Shown piece by piece: positions 1 through 12,200 of a stretch of DNA of 64,000 nucleotides. Source of the DNA: Dicaeum eximium (lineage: Eukaryota; Chordata; Aves; Passeriformes; Dicaeidae); NCBI GenBank assembly GCA_013396995.1, contig VWZP01005261.1:278199-342198 (forward strand). The letters run 5' to 3'. The notes below the pieces were generated by a model. It made no database searches, was not told the origin of the DNA, and saw nothing but the letters and a program-made list of their open reading frames with translations. The stretch's first letter is position 1. Each line of letters starts with the position of its first letter. A program made the position numbers and the translations under genes.

Positions 1-1834
1 TTCTTCCCCATCTTTTAGACCTTTTCAGTGAACCACAACAGTGCGGCACAGAATAGTAACTCAGCTTTTTCTTCAAGCCATGAACTGTAAAATATAGTGA
101 GAGTTTGTATCAGTGTAGGGAAAAAAACCAGAAATAGCTGAATGTCCCAACCAAGGGGAAAGAATTTAAGTATTTTAAGACTATCAAAGCATTATTTTGA
201 TGTCTATTGGAATGTGTAATAAAAGAATTAGTGAAGACATTTCTTTAATTGCAGCAAATATTACTGGAGGTTGGTAGCTGACATTTTGTACTGTTCAAAA
301 TTCTTTTGAGATTAGCAGCAACAGAAAATTAATGGCAACATGACTGAAAACAGTCTGTAAGCTATCAGGGCATAGCAGTGGCCCTGGACTGTGAGTACAC
401 AAGGTTTGTATGGAGGCAATGAACTACCTCAGAACCATGAGTGCCACGCAGGAATTTCCACTCTCCAAATATTTCAGTTGTCCCAACACAGATCACTTCT
501 GCTTACAAACCTCATTCAAAAGGAAAATGGGATGTGTACTGTGAAGTATCTTTCATGTTCTGTATAAAATGAACTTCTTAAAGTGACATCCTCTCAATAG
601 TGAAGAAGATGCATTAACAGAGCCAGTGCCTAAAATAACTTCCTGTAGCACCAGAAGAGGTATGTTATACAGTGGTTTTGAGTTTTCTCAAAGCACCTCA
701 CCAATTCCTTTTCTGTTCTGCTGCAAAAGCCTGGGGAAAAAGGCATCCTTCACATGCCATGTCTCATTTAATGCTTGGTCTCCCTCCCAAGACTACAGTT
801 CAGCATCACTTGTGGTGCTTAATGACAGGCACAGCTGTCCAGCAGTCTTTGCAATGTGAACAACTCAATTCACAGTAGTGCACTGCACAGCTCACAGATT
901 TTTCTTCTCCCCACTCCCAGCAGACCTGGGCTGAATGTGAACAGACTTGGAAGCAAAATGGTCCCAATCAAGGAGGGACCTCATCTGAACAATCAGTTCT
1001 GACACTACTTTTAGGACAGCTGGCATGGCAAATACCCTTTGAATGCTCTCCTTTAAGAGGTGCAACGCTTTAACACATGTGAACAGCTCTGTTCAGTAAC
1101 CATATCATGATGGAATTTAAAACCCTTTCTATAAGGGCTGATCGAGCACAAAAAAAATTATTATTGGGCCAGAACTTTAACAGAGCAATCAAAGACCTTT
1201 TGTAAAAAAGTAAAAAACCCTTTGTAACTAGAAATCAACTTAAGAATGAAGAACAAGACTTAGTATCTTCTTCAAATTAATACTCAGCTGAAACTGCTGA
1301 CAAATTAAACAAAAATTCCCACAGCCCACATCCTATTTGAGGAGACCCAAGTTTCTAGAGTTTTGCTGGCTTTCAGCTTAACCAGAACAAAAAGCCAATT
1401 TGTATCTTTATGACTTACCACCAAGGTGTATGATTCATGGGCAAATGTTTCTTCCAGACAGATACCACATTCTCCAATTATGGACGGGAACTTTACTCAC
1501 ACTCATTGCAGCAAAAATGTCTTACAAGGAATAAACTTTGGGGCAAAGCATCACAAACAAGCAGACTCTTTGTATACTGGTTTTTCTTTTTTTTTTTAGT
1601 TGACTTATATGTTCCAAAGTAGAGTATTTTTTCCAAGACCAAAGCAAATACAGCAGAAGCAGTACAGATAAATAGATCTATTAAGCCAAACACAATTCTT
1701 TGAAAAATTGTAGTAGTTATTCTAAAGACTGAATATAATTGGCTTTTGAGAAATCAGACCTTAGTCTAGACAAAGAAAACTGTGCTATTAGCCAGCTGCT
1801 AGGTGGAATACTATGAGCTCTGGCAATGACAGAT
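1..1834. other. downstream intergenic DNA, nothing recognised
   Basis: AT-rich sequence with short reading frames only. A minus-strand frame at about 1570-1700 translates to a hydrophobic segment, but T-rich DNA produces such peptides by chance. No repeat family was recognised. Confidence 0.4.
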
Positions 1835-4800
1835 TTTATTCACTGTCTTGATCACCAGCTGCTTTTTCTACAGGTAAAAATTTCAGTCACTACCATTGCA
1901 GAAACCAAGGTGTTCAACAATCCTGGCTGTATCAGAAGGAGCAACAGTAACATTCTGGTTTTACAGTTTCAGTCCTCATTAACTTTTGGCTTGAGACAGC
2001 TGACATTACTTACCAGCACTAAAAGTGTAATTTTAAGGGCTCCCAGGACAAATACTTCCATACAAAGAAAAAACTAAGTTTCTACAGAAACTAACACTCA
2101 GCATGATTGACTTCACCATATTCATGCTATTAGTCAGGTTTCCATCATGAATCCCAAGTTCCACCTAAACAAAATGAACTAGAAAAGGTTTGGTTGAACA
2201 TGTTAACTCATGAGCCTCCACCACAAAAGCTTCACAACTTAAGAAGATCAGGACAAACCCTCTGAAGAGAGCTGAACTTCACTAAATGTACAGAAGTGGC
2301 AAGCCAGTCTGTAGGCACTTTACAAGTGGGTACCTTACCTCAAATACAGCAGAATACTGTTGATTAAAAACCAAAATCAGTACTTTTAGTCTTCAGATAT
2401 AAAGAAGAGTATCTTGTTCATTCCCTGACTTCAGAAATCAAATTCTTTTCCTGGATTTGGTAGCCTTGTAATCTTTAAAATCTATCTGTCCCTCAGGAAA
2501 GAACAATCCAGGTAAGTATTTCTCCATCCTCTGCAAACAGAAAAGCAGAAGACCAGAAACTCTGACTTTTAATGAAAATATGGCTCCAGCTGCTGAAGGT
2601 TATCCAGTAGCATTTAAAGCAGCACTTGAGATATTTCACGTTTTCCGGTGTATTATCCTGTCATCTGCTAAATAGCAGAGACAGAAAAAAAAATCTCTGA
2701 AGTGTAGCTGGCAAAAACCAAAAGGACAAATCTAAAGTTGCTTGTGTAGGTTTTTATATGGGTATGGAACTTGTAATTGTGGCCCACTGAGGAGCTCTCT
2801 TAAGTCCATCACTTTAAGACCAAAGCATTACTATGAGCAGTGAGTTGAGTGTGACAAATCCAGATGAACATTTGATGGAAATGCATAGATTGTAGCATTG
2901 CTCTTTAATCACAGTGATTAAGACCTTTCCAAAATATGCAGTTACTTTGACAGACAAACAGCTCTTTCAGATCTTCAGCAAATCCTGGGCTAACCAAATT
3001 TAAAATCAGTTTTAACACATTAATTGAAAAGATGTAAAGGCATGTCAAAATATAACAGGAACAGATATCTGGATGTATAAATATTTCATCATCAACCCCT
3101 GTACTTGACTCATTATTTTTCCCTTCACTCAAATTAAATTTGTTTTTGAAACAGCAAAGGAATTTCTGCTCCCCAAGTCTGGAACACTATCATGTTTTAA
3201 GCTTTAGGCCACAAAACTTCCCAGTTTGTCATGGGTTTTCAACTGTTCCATTAAGCACTACATGGTTTGATGAGGTCAGCATTCTTGTCTTTTCCTGTAA
3301 AGCACCTGGCACAATTAAGTCAATGAACAGATCTCCTGGTCATTACGGTCAACCATAAATTCTCTGTAAACCAGAAGCCAGGCTAAGAAGCAAACCTGAG
3401 CAGCTGAACAGGATGCTGATACCAAACCCTTCTGCCACCTGGTTCTTCCAATGCCACTGGTGCATCATTTATCTCAGGCTGCCATGAAGGACTCAGCAGA
3501 GCCCTGCAGCAGGTCAGTGGGGCAGAGGAGAAGGCTTTGCTCCAAGCTGCAGGGTGGGGCAGACATGCTCCACTAGGAGAGCACCCACATGCAAACACTG
3601 ACTGCCACAGGAGCCACAACAAGGAGCACTGGCAAACCAGATGATGTCTGGAGGGAAAAATCAGCAGGGAAGTCCTCCAGGACAAAACAAGTATGGCTAA
3701 GCATATTTAAGTGTGAAAGAAAAAGCTCTTATTCCAGAAACTGCACACACTTCAAGGAAAAAGGAGAAACCAAAACAACCAATAAATCAAGAGTTGAGTT
3801 AGCCATCAGTAGCATGAGATAAACCTGAACAAAAGCCAAGAGCAAGAATACAAAAATACCATTTGACACCTTTCTTACAGATCTAGATCTGATAATAGGA
3901 TGAATCACAAACACTTCTATCTCCTTTTTATATTAGGATTCAAAAAAAAAATATACACATCTTCACAAAATGCCTTTAGTTGCCATATAATATACTTGGA
4001 CTGAAATGAAATTTGCACTTTGAAATATTTTTTTAAAAAATGGTATGAGAATATTCCCTCACATTTCTCCACAAAATTTCCTCTTTAAAATGTGACAAGC
4101 AAAGGGCACAGAGATTGGACCTAGAAAAGCATATTCACCTGATGATATTCTGTACATTTTTCTGTATTTACACTGAAGTAAATGAGCAGAAGTCTGAAGA
4201 AATTAAACGCTTTCGAGTGCTAAAATCAAAACATAAGCATACAATTTTTTAATTTCAGTATTTTAAAGTACAGAAAGTGGAAACTATGAATATCAAATAC
4301 AAATTTAAACAAAGCCACTTGTCCTCCCCTAGAATAATCAATGTGAACTACTTATAGAAACTTACAAATTTAAAGTAAAATCAAAACAAAATAAATACTG
4401 TACATACACTTTCCCTGCCTGCAGGCAAAAGAGGATGGGAAATACTGTTATGAATTGAAAAAAATGCTCTTAAAGCTGCAGCATCCCATTTCCCAGCCAA
4501 ATACTTAAACACAGTAGTGCGTTTCTGTAAAAAGGAAGACACACATACACCGACCCCTACTGAGCAGACAAGCTAACATTTTCAGAAACATTAAGAAGGA
4601 AAGATAGAAATTAGACTATGAGAGTAGAAAAAGGAGGAAAAGACAAATGGGCCAGCAAAACATTACTACAAAACTAGTAAATATAGCCAAGAACTAGCCC
4701 CTTTTTTTTTTCAAATTCCATGTTCGTTTTTTTTTTTTTAAAAAAAGATTCACCAAAGCATTGGCAGCAATAGACATTTCCCAGCAGAAGTGACAATACA

Positions 4801-4894
4801 TATCAATATAATCTCTTAAAGTGATCCCTTTCATTCCCTTCCCACAGCATGAAAATCTTATGGCTTAATTTATATTAAAAGTAGAAAAAGTCCT

Positions 4895-4900
4895 TTTATT
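4895..4900 (-). terminator. candidate polyadenylation hexamer AATAAA
   Basis: AATAAA on the minus strand, about 4.2 kb after the KDM7A stop, followed by a T-rich stretch (ggactttttc) that could be the downstream element. Other hexamers lie nearby, so it is only one of several candidates. Confidence 0.3.
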
Positions 4901-7900
4901 TTTCGAACAGAAATGCAGCCTATGAAGAACATGCATCTCCTTATCAGTGCTACTTTCATTTCCCATCCACTGCATGACCTATCATTCATCCTCTGCCACA
5001 AAGAGGGTTACCAGGGTGGTTTTTTGTTGGGTTTATTTTTTGGAAAAACGGATGTTGCAGCTTTTCATCTTGCCTAAGGATAAGCAGTAAGGCCCTTGGT
5101 TCCATTTCTATTTCTTCTGTCAAAGAGTAGTGCTGGGCTCACTCAGCCCCAGAACTACAAACAGCTTTGAATGGTCTGGAAGTACGATGTGAATGACACT
5201 GGAAAGACACAAGGCTTGGGGGTCGTGGTGGGAGTGTGACGGGACAGGTGGGCATGTGGAGCCTAAAGAGGGCACTCGTCACTGGGTCATTCTCCTTTCA
5301 GTTCTGTCTCCACAGCTACCAAAAAGGGGGTAGGCAAGATTCTCACCAGCTCTGGCTTTGAAATCCTGCAACAATTTTCAACACTTGCAACTTTATGGTC
5401 TTGTGAGTGAAGGCAGCTCATGCCTTAGAGCAAAGCCAAAGCATCTAAAATGTGGTCATGACACTGTGCTCTCTTCCATCTCTACCAAAGGTAACACAAC
5501 CACTTCAATCACCAAAAATAAAATGAAAAAAATCAAAACCCCAACCCCCCCGTGTGATCAAAAAACAACGGATTTTAACTCTCAACATCTAACCCTTCCA
5601 AAATTCTCTTTAAGAATGAATTCATGTAGAGTATTATAGGTTGCATAGGTAATCTACCTCAGAGGTCAACAAAGGCTACCCTGTAGCCAGGGTTTATAAG
5701 CAAGTATAGTAGGAGAAGAAAAGGGAAAGTTGCTGGAAGAGTCTTTGATATAGTTTCTAGGTGGTCTTTCCATTTTCATGTTTGTTTTCATTTTTGCAGT
5801 TCTAGGAAAGTGAGAACTTAAGAGAGTGGGAAAACCCCTACAATATTTCATTTCCTACTGTTCTGCCTACAAAAAAAATTTTTTTGAAAAATTGAGTTTT
5901 ATGCCAAATGCGAGTTCTCTGGCTTTTCAAAAAAGATTATACTTGAAAACAAGTTACCATAGCAGGTGTAATTTGCTGTTGTCCAGCCAGTGTTCCCTAC
6001 TCCCTCCCTCCTCCACCCCAACTGAGACAGCAAGGAAAAAAATTGGGCTTTTTCTCTCCACTACAACAACACAAGGTTCAGTCCATCTACAGAAAGATCG
6101 GTGCAGAAGTGATTTCAGCTAGAACACAATAAATATACCTCTACATACAAGTACACAAAACAAGTGAGGTCACCACATCCTCTTCATGAGCTACCAGGAG
6201 ATTTCTTTTTTCCTCTTTGTTGTTTTTCTTTTTTTTTAAATACTGCTCAACACAGCAATTTCTTTTGAATTACTTATTCTGAGTTGGAACATCAAATTTA
6301 ACTTCTGCTGGAAGCATGGATATTTGAAGAAAATGGGAATGAACCTCTGCCTGTTGACAGCCTGTGAAGAGACTATTACATAAATTCATGACAGTGGAGA
6401 GCCACTTGGAAAAAAAAGGTAGAAAATTAGAGTAAAAGAAAGGATAAAACCAAGAAGAAATAATATATATGGGTCCAGCCATATCTATGTTTCAACTGTA
6501 AGATACAGATAAATAGCATGGATGGTCAGAAAAGAGACTTTGTATAAATCAATCACATGTACAAGAAAGCATACTCTGTATTTTAAAATTCCTTACTCCA
6601 GATTCTATTCTGGCATACTTTTGCTTCAGACAAAAATCTGTCTTTAAGGATAGAGAACTCATTCTTTATTCTGCTCTGAATCTGATTACTGCCCTAAACT
6701 GGAATTTTCTATCATTACAAATTGCACAGCCAGCAGGAAGGAAACAGTTTGGTTCAAAATGCTAAAGCTAAAACAGTTTCCAAAGCCTGGCAGGCATTAA
6801 ACCATTTGCTCAAGTTTAAACTAAGAGAAAATTTATATGGGTATATAATTTTAACTAATATTGACAACATAGTTTATTTCTTTGACTTACTTTGGTGAGA
6901 ACATATTAGAAGATAGTTAAAATATTCTCTTTTAACTATTTCCATCTAGGAAACATAGCACCTGAGAACAGCAAGTCCTTATAGTCATTTTCAGCACCTG
7001 TAGAATATTTCTTAGCTTATCTTCTGCTTTTTAGAAATCCTTGACTATCTCCACTCCCAATATTCTAAAGGTTGATAACTTGTGTTAAATTAAAAAAAAA
7101 TTTAAAAGACTAAAAACTTGGTTTTGTGAAACATTATTTAGCAAACAAAAAGTTTAAAAATTCATCCATACAAGTCACAGAATAAGTTAAGTCATCATAA
7201 TGTAAAAGTAGGGCTGCTAAAAACACTCCTAAACTATAATTTTCAAGCTCCAGACAAAGTAAAGCTATGAAAGCTACCTGACTTTTTTGCAGTGGCACTA
7301 TATTTTGATGTTTCTCCATTTAGAAACAGGATAATATAGTGCTAACTGGTTCTAACCCTGCAGCAATAAAGAACACCTGACATCAGAACTCTTTCCACAA
7401 ATTTCTAAAGGCATTCATAATCTAGCCTAAATAAAAATAACTCTGCACAAATATTCTGGAAAATAAAACTGACTTTGTTTTTAAACCACAAGAGAAAATT
7501 ATTCCAGTATAGGATATGGAGGAAGGAAAAATAGGTGTGGAAAATTAAAATCAATTTGATGACTTGGACAGCTATGCAGGAGTATTTTCACTCTTATCAA
7601 TCAAAAAAAAAAACCCAAAACCCAACCAACCAACAATATTGTTGTCATTAGCATGTTGATGTTTACATTTTGGCTGGACCCTGCAAAATGCCCTTTTTCC
7701 AGAATCAAGTAAAAGTATTCCCCTTTCCGCCTTCATCCCCGTCCATCTAAAGTTAAATATTTAATTTTATATTACAAAAAAATACAAATTTTAAATCAAA
7801 GTTATTTACAATAATTCAGAATTGGCATTTGCTATCAGCCCTGTATGAAGCCTGACACAAATGATCATTCTGATACCAGTAAGCTACTTAAATGCTTATA

Positions 7901-8929
7901 TATATGGACCAGTTAAGACTTTTAATTTGCTGTCTTGCCCAGCTTTGAAAGCAACACACGTTCTCCTGCTTTCATGACTCCTCAGTAAAATATGTTTAAC
8001 GTACAATAACAACACTTTAATGCTTCTTCCATGCTACGTTAAATAAAATGCCAAATCTTTTGACTGCAATCTATATCTTATGAGTTATTTGAGAGCAAAT
8101 GTTCTGAAGAAACATTTTTCTTAATTGATGACCCCGTTCCTCCAAAAGATGTATTGGGTCTTCCTCCTTTGTACCAACTCTTAAATAACTTGTACAAATA
8201 CAATTTCAGGGAGCCTTTTTACAGAAGAAAATCATCACAGACAGATCATCAGGAGGAAAATATGTACTCAGATTTGGAGGAAAGAGGTGCAGTTTAAAAC
8301 AAGTTAGCCACTGGACCGACAGAAGAATTTTCTTCTGTCATTAGGAGTCTCTTCTAGTCCATTAAATAAATAAATCTGATATTAAAAAGGACAGGTCAAA
8401 AAATAATCAAGCTGGCAGAGAATATGCAACTTGCAAGTCAACAGAAGCCCAGCCAATAGCTTACAAAAAGCAGGAAAAAAAAATAAGATTCCTTATGCCT
8501 TAATTTAAAAAATAATTAATAATGCATCTCACCCCTATTTAAGACTATAACCTGAATATCAAATTTAGGAGTCCAGACTAATCACAATTAATGTGGCTCT
8601 CCACTGCACCAAACACACATTATCAAAACAATTTAAAACTTTCACATTATTAAATCTAAATTAATAACCCCCCCACAGAAAAAGTCTTCCAAATAAATAG
8701 TTTCTTAAATGAATTTTAAAGTTGTGAAAAATCTATCAGAAATAAATTATTGATAAACCACCTTCATCATCTTCCCCTCATTAATTTAGGTCAGAAACTA
8801 CCAGCAACAAATGATATTCAAGCCCTGATGAGAGACTATATCTCACAGTCCGTGTCTCTCTGAAGATTTCCCCATTCCCATATGGTTATTGCTGAGCAGG
8901 TGTGGCACAGTGAAAATGCAGCATTGGGT

Positions 8930-8998
8930 TGGTTTTTTTGTGTGTGTGGTTTTTTTTTTCTTTTTCTTTTTTTTTTTCCTTTTTCTTTCTTTCTTTTG
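8930..8998 (-). repeat. polypurine tract in proximal 3' UTR
   Basis: On the plus strand this is an almost pure pyrimidine run (Ts with scattered C and G). In the KDM7A transcript it reads as A/G-rich with GAAA and AAAAAG units, about 130-200 nt past the stop codon. Such tracts are length-variable and may bind poly-purine-binding proteins (inference). Confidence 0.8.
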
Positions 8999-9129
8999 TT
9001 CATCAGGCAGTGTTTTCTATGGTACATGCAAGTCTGCTTCAAGCAGAGGAATAACAGCAGCTCCAGGCTCTGTTGCCCTCAATTCTGGTCTGTGTAGGAA
9101 AGACAGCAGTAGTAGAAGTAGCAGCTACA

Positions 9130-9224
9130 TTAAACAAAGAAGCGTGCATGGCCATTCCGGTTCAGCTTCAGGATCTTCCCAAGGCGCTGTTTAGCAGTTG
9201 CCATTCCTTTCTTTGGACGTTTGC
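9130..9224 (-). CDS. KDM7A: KDM7A exon 20, C-terminus and stop
   Basis: Residues 914-944 and TAA. The reading is (G)KRPKKGMATAKQRLGKILK, then LNRNGHARFFV, identical to the mammalian C-terminus. This basic tail could act as a nuclear-localisation signal (inference). The acceptor is tttcag. The long 3' UTR follows in the same exon. Confidence 0.96.
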
Positions 9225-12200
9225 CTGAAAAACCCAAGCAAGGACTTCAGTCAGGAATTTCAGAATGAATTTTCATCATTGTAGAGCAATGGTGAAACCC
9301 AGCTTTCAAGCTGAAGCAGGGAAAATTTTCACCAGAATCAGTTTGAAAAACAAATAGGGAACCGGAATAGTTTAAAAAAACACCCCAGGGAACCATTTTC
9401 TCTAAACTCTGGCTACAATTATCATAAATAAAATTAGTGTATTATTTACAAATATTTCCAGTCTATGAAGCAGAGTGGGTGTGGTAGGTGAGAACTTAAA
9501 CTGAGCTTACTGAATTTTACTCAAGTTATTCCCTTAAGTAAATTACAGAATATAAACAAGAAACTAAAACCTACATAGTATGCTCATCAGACTATTTCTG
9601 AAGTGTTAGAATTTCTAAACCTTCATTTCAATAAGCAAATCTGATTCATGCCAGTTAGATCCCTTGTAATTCCACCTCCCCATATTCTGTGCCAAAATTT
9701 GAGTGTCCACAGCATGCTCACTTTTTGTATTTTTCCTCAAGTCTAATCCTGTCCTTTACTCAGTTTCTGCATTTAGATTTTACTTCCCTCCCCCGGCCTG
9801 CTTTGGCATGGGGATGGAGATGGGCATTACCTTTTGTAGCCTGGTTGCTGATAGGGGGTGGATTTGATGCTGGCCTCTTTGTTGGGTGCAGTGGTACAGA
9901 CAAGGACGTTTCACCATAGGGCCTGTCAGGGCTAAGGCTGCCATCACTCAGCTGACATTCTGCTTGCATCAGGCTGGAGTCTCGTGTGTATTTGCCATGC
10001 TGAAAACTCAAGCTGTTGCTGTGGACTATGCTTCTGTTTTCCTGAATCTTAAGACTGGCTTCTGATGCACCCTCCTTCTTGATATATTTTTGAGTTTTAT
10101 TTGCATCCTAACATGGAAATGAGAAGCAAAGATGTACAAGTTAGTAGCTTCTGGACAGAGGTTCATGCCAATTTTTCTGATTATACTACTGTATCTTTGA
10201 AACAGGTATTTCAGTTCCACCAGTATCTGGCCATTTTATGAGTACAACATTTCTTTTAGAATAGATACCTTTTCAAGATAACATACAACATAGTCTCTGT
10301 GCAAGCTTTTCCATATGCTACAGTTTAAGTACACATACGAATGTACTCAATTCTTCTACTTTTTGTTTTCAGTTTGCAGTGACCAAAACAAATGCAACTG
10401 TTCTTGATTAAATCAGCCACTATAACAAGCCATACCATAATCACTGACTACTTTAATAGGTAAATATTTGTTTTCAATATGCAGCTGATGAAAGACTAAA
10501 TGCTAAATTGGGAATTACAAACTGTAAAGGAGTACCATGAAGTCAAATATTCTTACAAAGAAAACACCACAAAGCACACAGTTAAAAACAGCGCTATTTA
10601 ATGGCTGTAATTTTGCAACTGCAGTTGTTCTAGTTAATTAATTATTCTAATACTTCTAATACAGACAAGTTCAGAAATGAACGAAAAAATTCCAGTGTAG
10701 AAAAGCTCAGATTCTAAGTCCTACAACCTTTCATTCCTTGCTGGATTTCATTTGGACATCAGAAAACAAAAATATTCCTATCTCCTGATAGCTGTTGAAA
10801 GCTATCAGTTTAGCAGTACCAATTTCCTAAACAAGTATCTTTACTATACATACTATCAGCATGTTCCAGTTCTTCTGAAGTTCTAGTTGGGAATAACAAT
10901 AAATAAACAACAAAGTGCTTCCCCAGTTAAAAGGAATATAAATTCACACGTTTTTAATGCAGTATTTTTGCATTTTTCAAGATATTGCCCTGAACACCTT
11001 AATATTAGGCATTATGAGAGAAAATAATTTGAAAGGAAAAAAACCAAAACAACAACAACAATGAAAATTGCATGTCAAAAATAACACAGTTACCAGAACC
11101 AGAAATATCTGTCAGATACAGAGTGTTTAAAAACCAGTCCACCATGCCTTCTGTATTTAAAATTTCATGATCTCTTCTCCTACAAAATGTGTTCAATATG
11201 TTCTAAGTATTGCTTTACCTGAGGGGTAATCCTCGAAGCTTCATTCAGGTGTCTAGTCCATGATGAAGTTCCCAAGTCTCCTTCCTCCTCCTTCACAGAC
11301 CTACCTAAAGAGAAGTTCAACAAGCTTACATTTTAATACTTTCAATCTAGCCACAACTTTCCCATTCTTGTAAGTATGCCACAAAACTTTTAGATAGAAA
11401 TATTTAGAAGGGGTATTCTGATGACAAGCTAAGTTTGCCCCAGTTTTGAGAAATAACACTAACTTATTATACGAATAAAACAACAACAAAGCAAAACCAC
11501 AGAATACACCTTTTTAAATGTCAGTCTGATTTATTTAAAAGTTACTAATCTAGTAACTACAAATCCAAAAATGTAACTTTAGGTGATGATTCTGAGCACT
11601 GTGCCCAAAAGCAGGGAGCAGCAGTGTCCTTAGTTCAGATACCTACCACATTCTATGGTTTTGTGGCTCTGAGATGGCTGTCTGTCTTTATGCCGACTCC
11701 TGGGGTAGCTTCTGTGTTCCTGAAGAGAGGTTCTTTTATTTGTGCAGTCTGTGCTTTGAGTATGACCTGGTAAACATGTAGTATAGTGCAATCCTGCCAT
11801 AGAAAGCATGCCCTGAATAGCTTCTTCTTCTGTACTTGTCGAGGTAGGACATTCCCTAGGAAAATCAAGGGAGTAGTAAGCAGTTCAAAACAGAACCCTT
11901 TGAAGGACTGATTTTTATATTGCTATAAAGTAGAACCATAAATACATGCTAAAAGATATAACATTCATTAAAAATGCCCACAATGTGCTTACTTTTTACT
12001 GTGAGTTTCATTTCTGGATGGCTTCTGGCTATTTTGACAAAGGTCTCTTGTGACCTTAGATTCCTCTTTGAAGTTTGATGTTACTTCCTGCTTCTCTTCA
12101 TCACCTGAGCTTTCTGACTCCTCTGTGGAGGAATCCTTCTGCTAAAACAAGAGGAAACAGTATGCAGAATGGTCAATAGACTCCTAAGTGGAGACTCTAT

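Larger units (their letters stand above)
1835..9129 (-). other. KDM7A: KDM7A 3' UTR and possible downstream flank (end unresolved)
   Basis: AT-rich DNA after the stop codon, with no convincing coding exon except the weak candidate near 2.5 kb. Mammalian KDM7A has a multi-kilobase 3' UTR. Minus-strand AATAAA hexamers occur at 6873-6878, 6665-6670, 5032-5037, 4895-4900 and 1835-1840, and ATTAAA at 4248-4253. I cannot tell which ends are used; the lower boundary given is simply the last hexamer seen. Two Pumilio-type UGUAAAUA motifs (7803-7810, 4165-4172) support this as transcribed UTR at least to ~4.1 kb (inference). Confidence 0.5.

Noticed and set aside
1570..2060. Minus-strand hydrophobic peptides next to gtaagt or AG sites, suggesting a membrane-protein gene
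   Set aside because: Hydrophobic residues follow automatically from T-rich DNA; no consistent multi-exon frame could be built.
2497..2511. Plus-strand 15-nt microexon-like segment (ccctcag ... gtaagtatt)
   Set aside because: No flanking plus-strand exons; a single pair of good splice words is expected by chance in 64 kb.
3383..3685. 100-codon minus-strand frame in the 3' region
   Set aside because: Cys/Trp/Ser/Leu-rich chance translation of a locally GC-richer patch; no domain.
8889..9194. Plus-strand frames across the KDM7A stop codon
   Set aside because: Antisense shadow of exon 20 plus a poly-pyrimidine tract read as polyphenylalanine.
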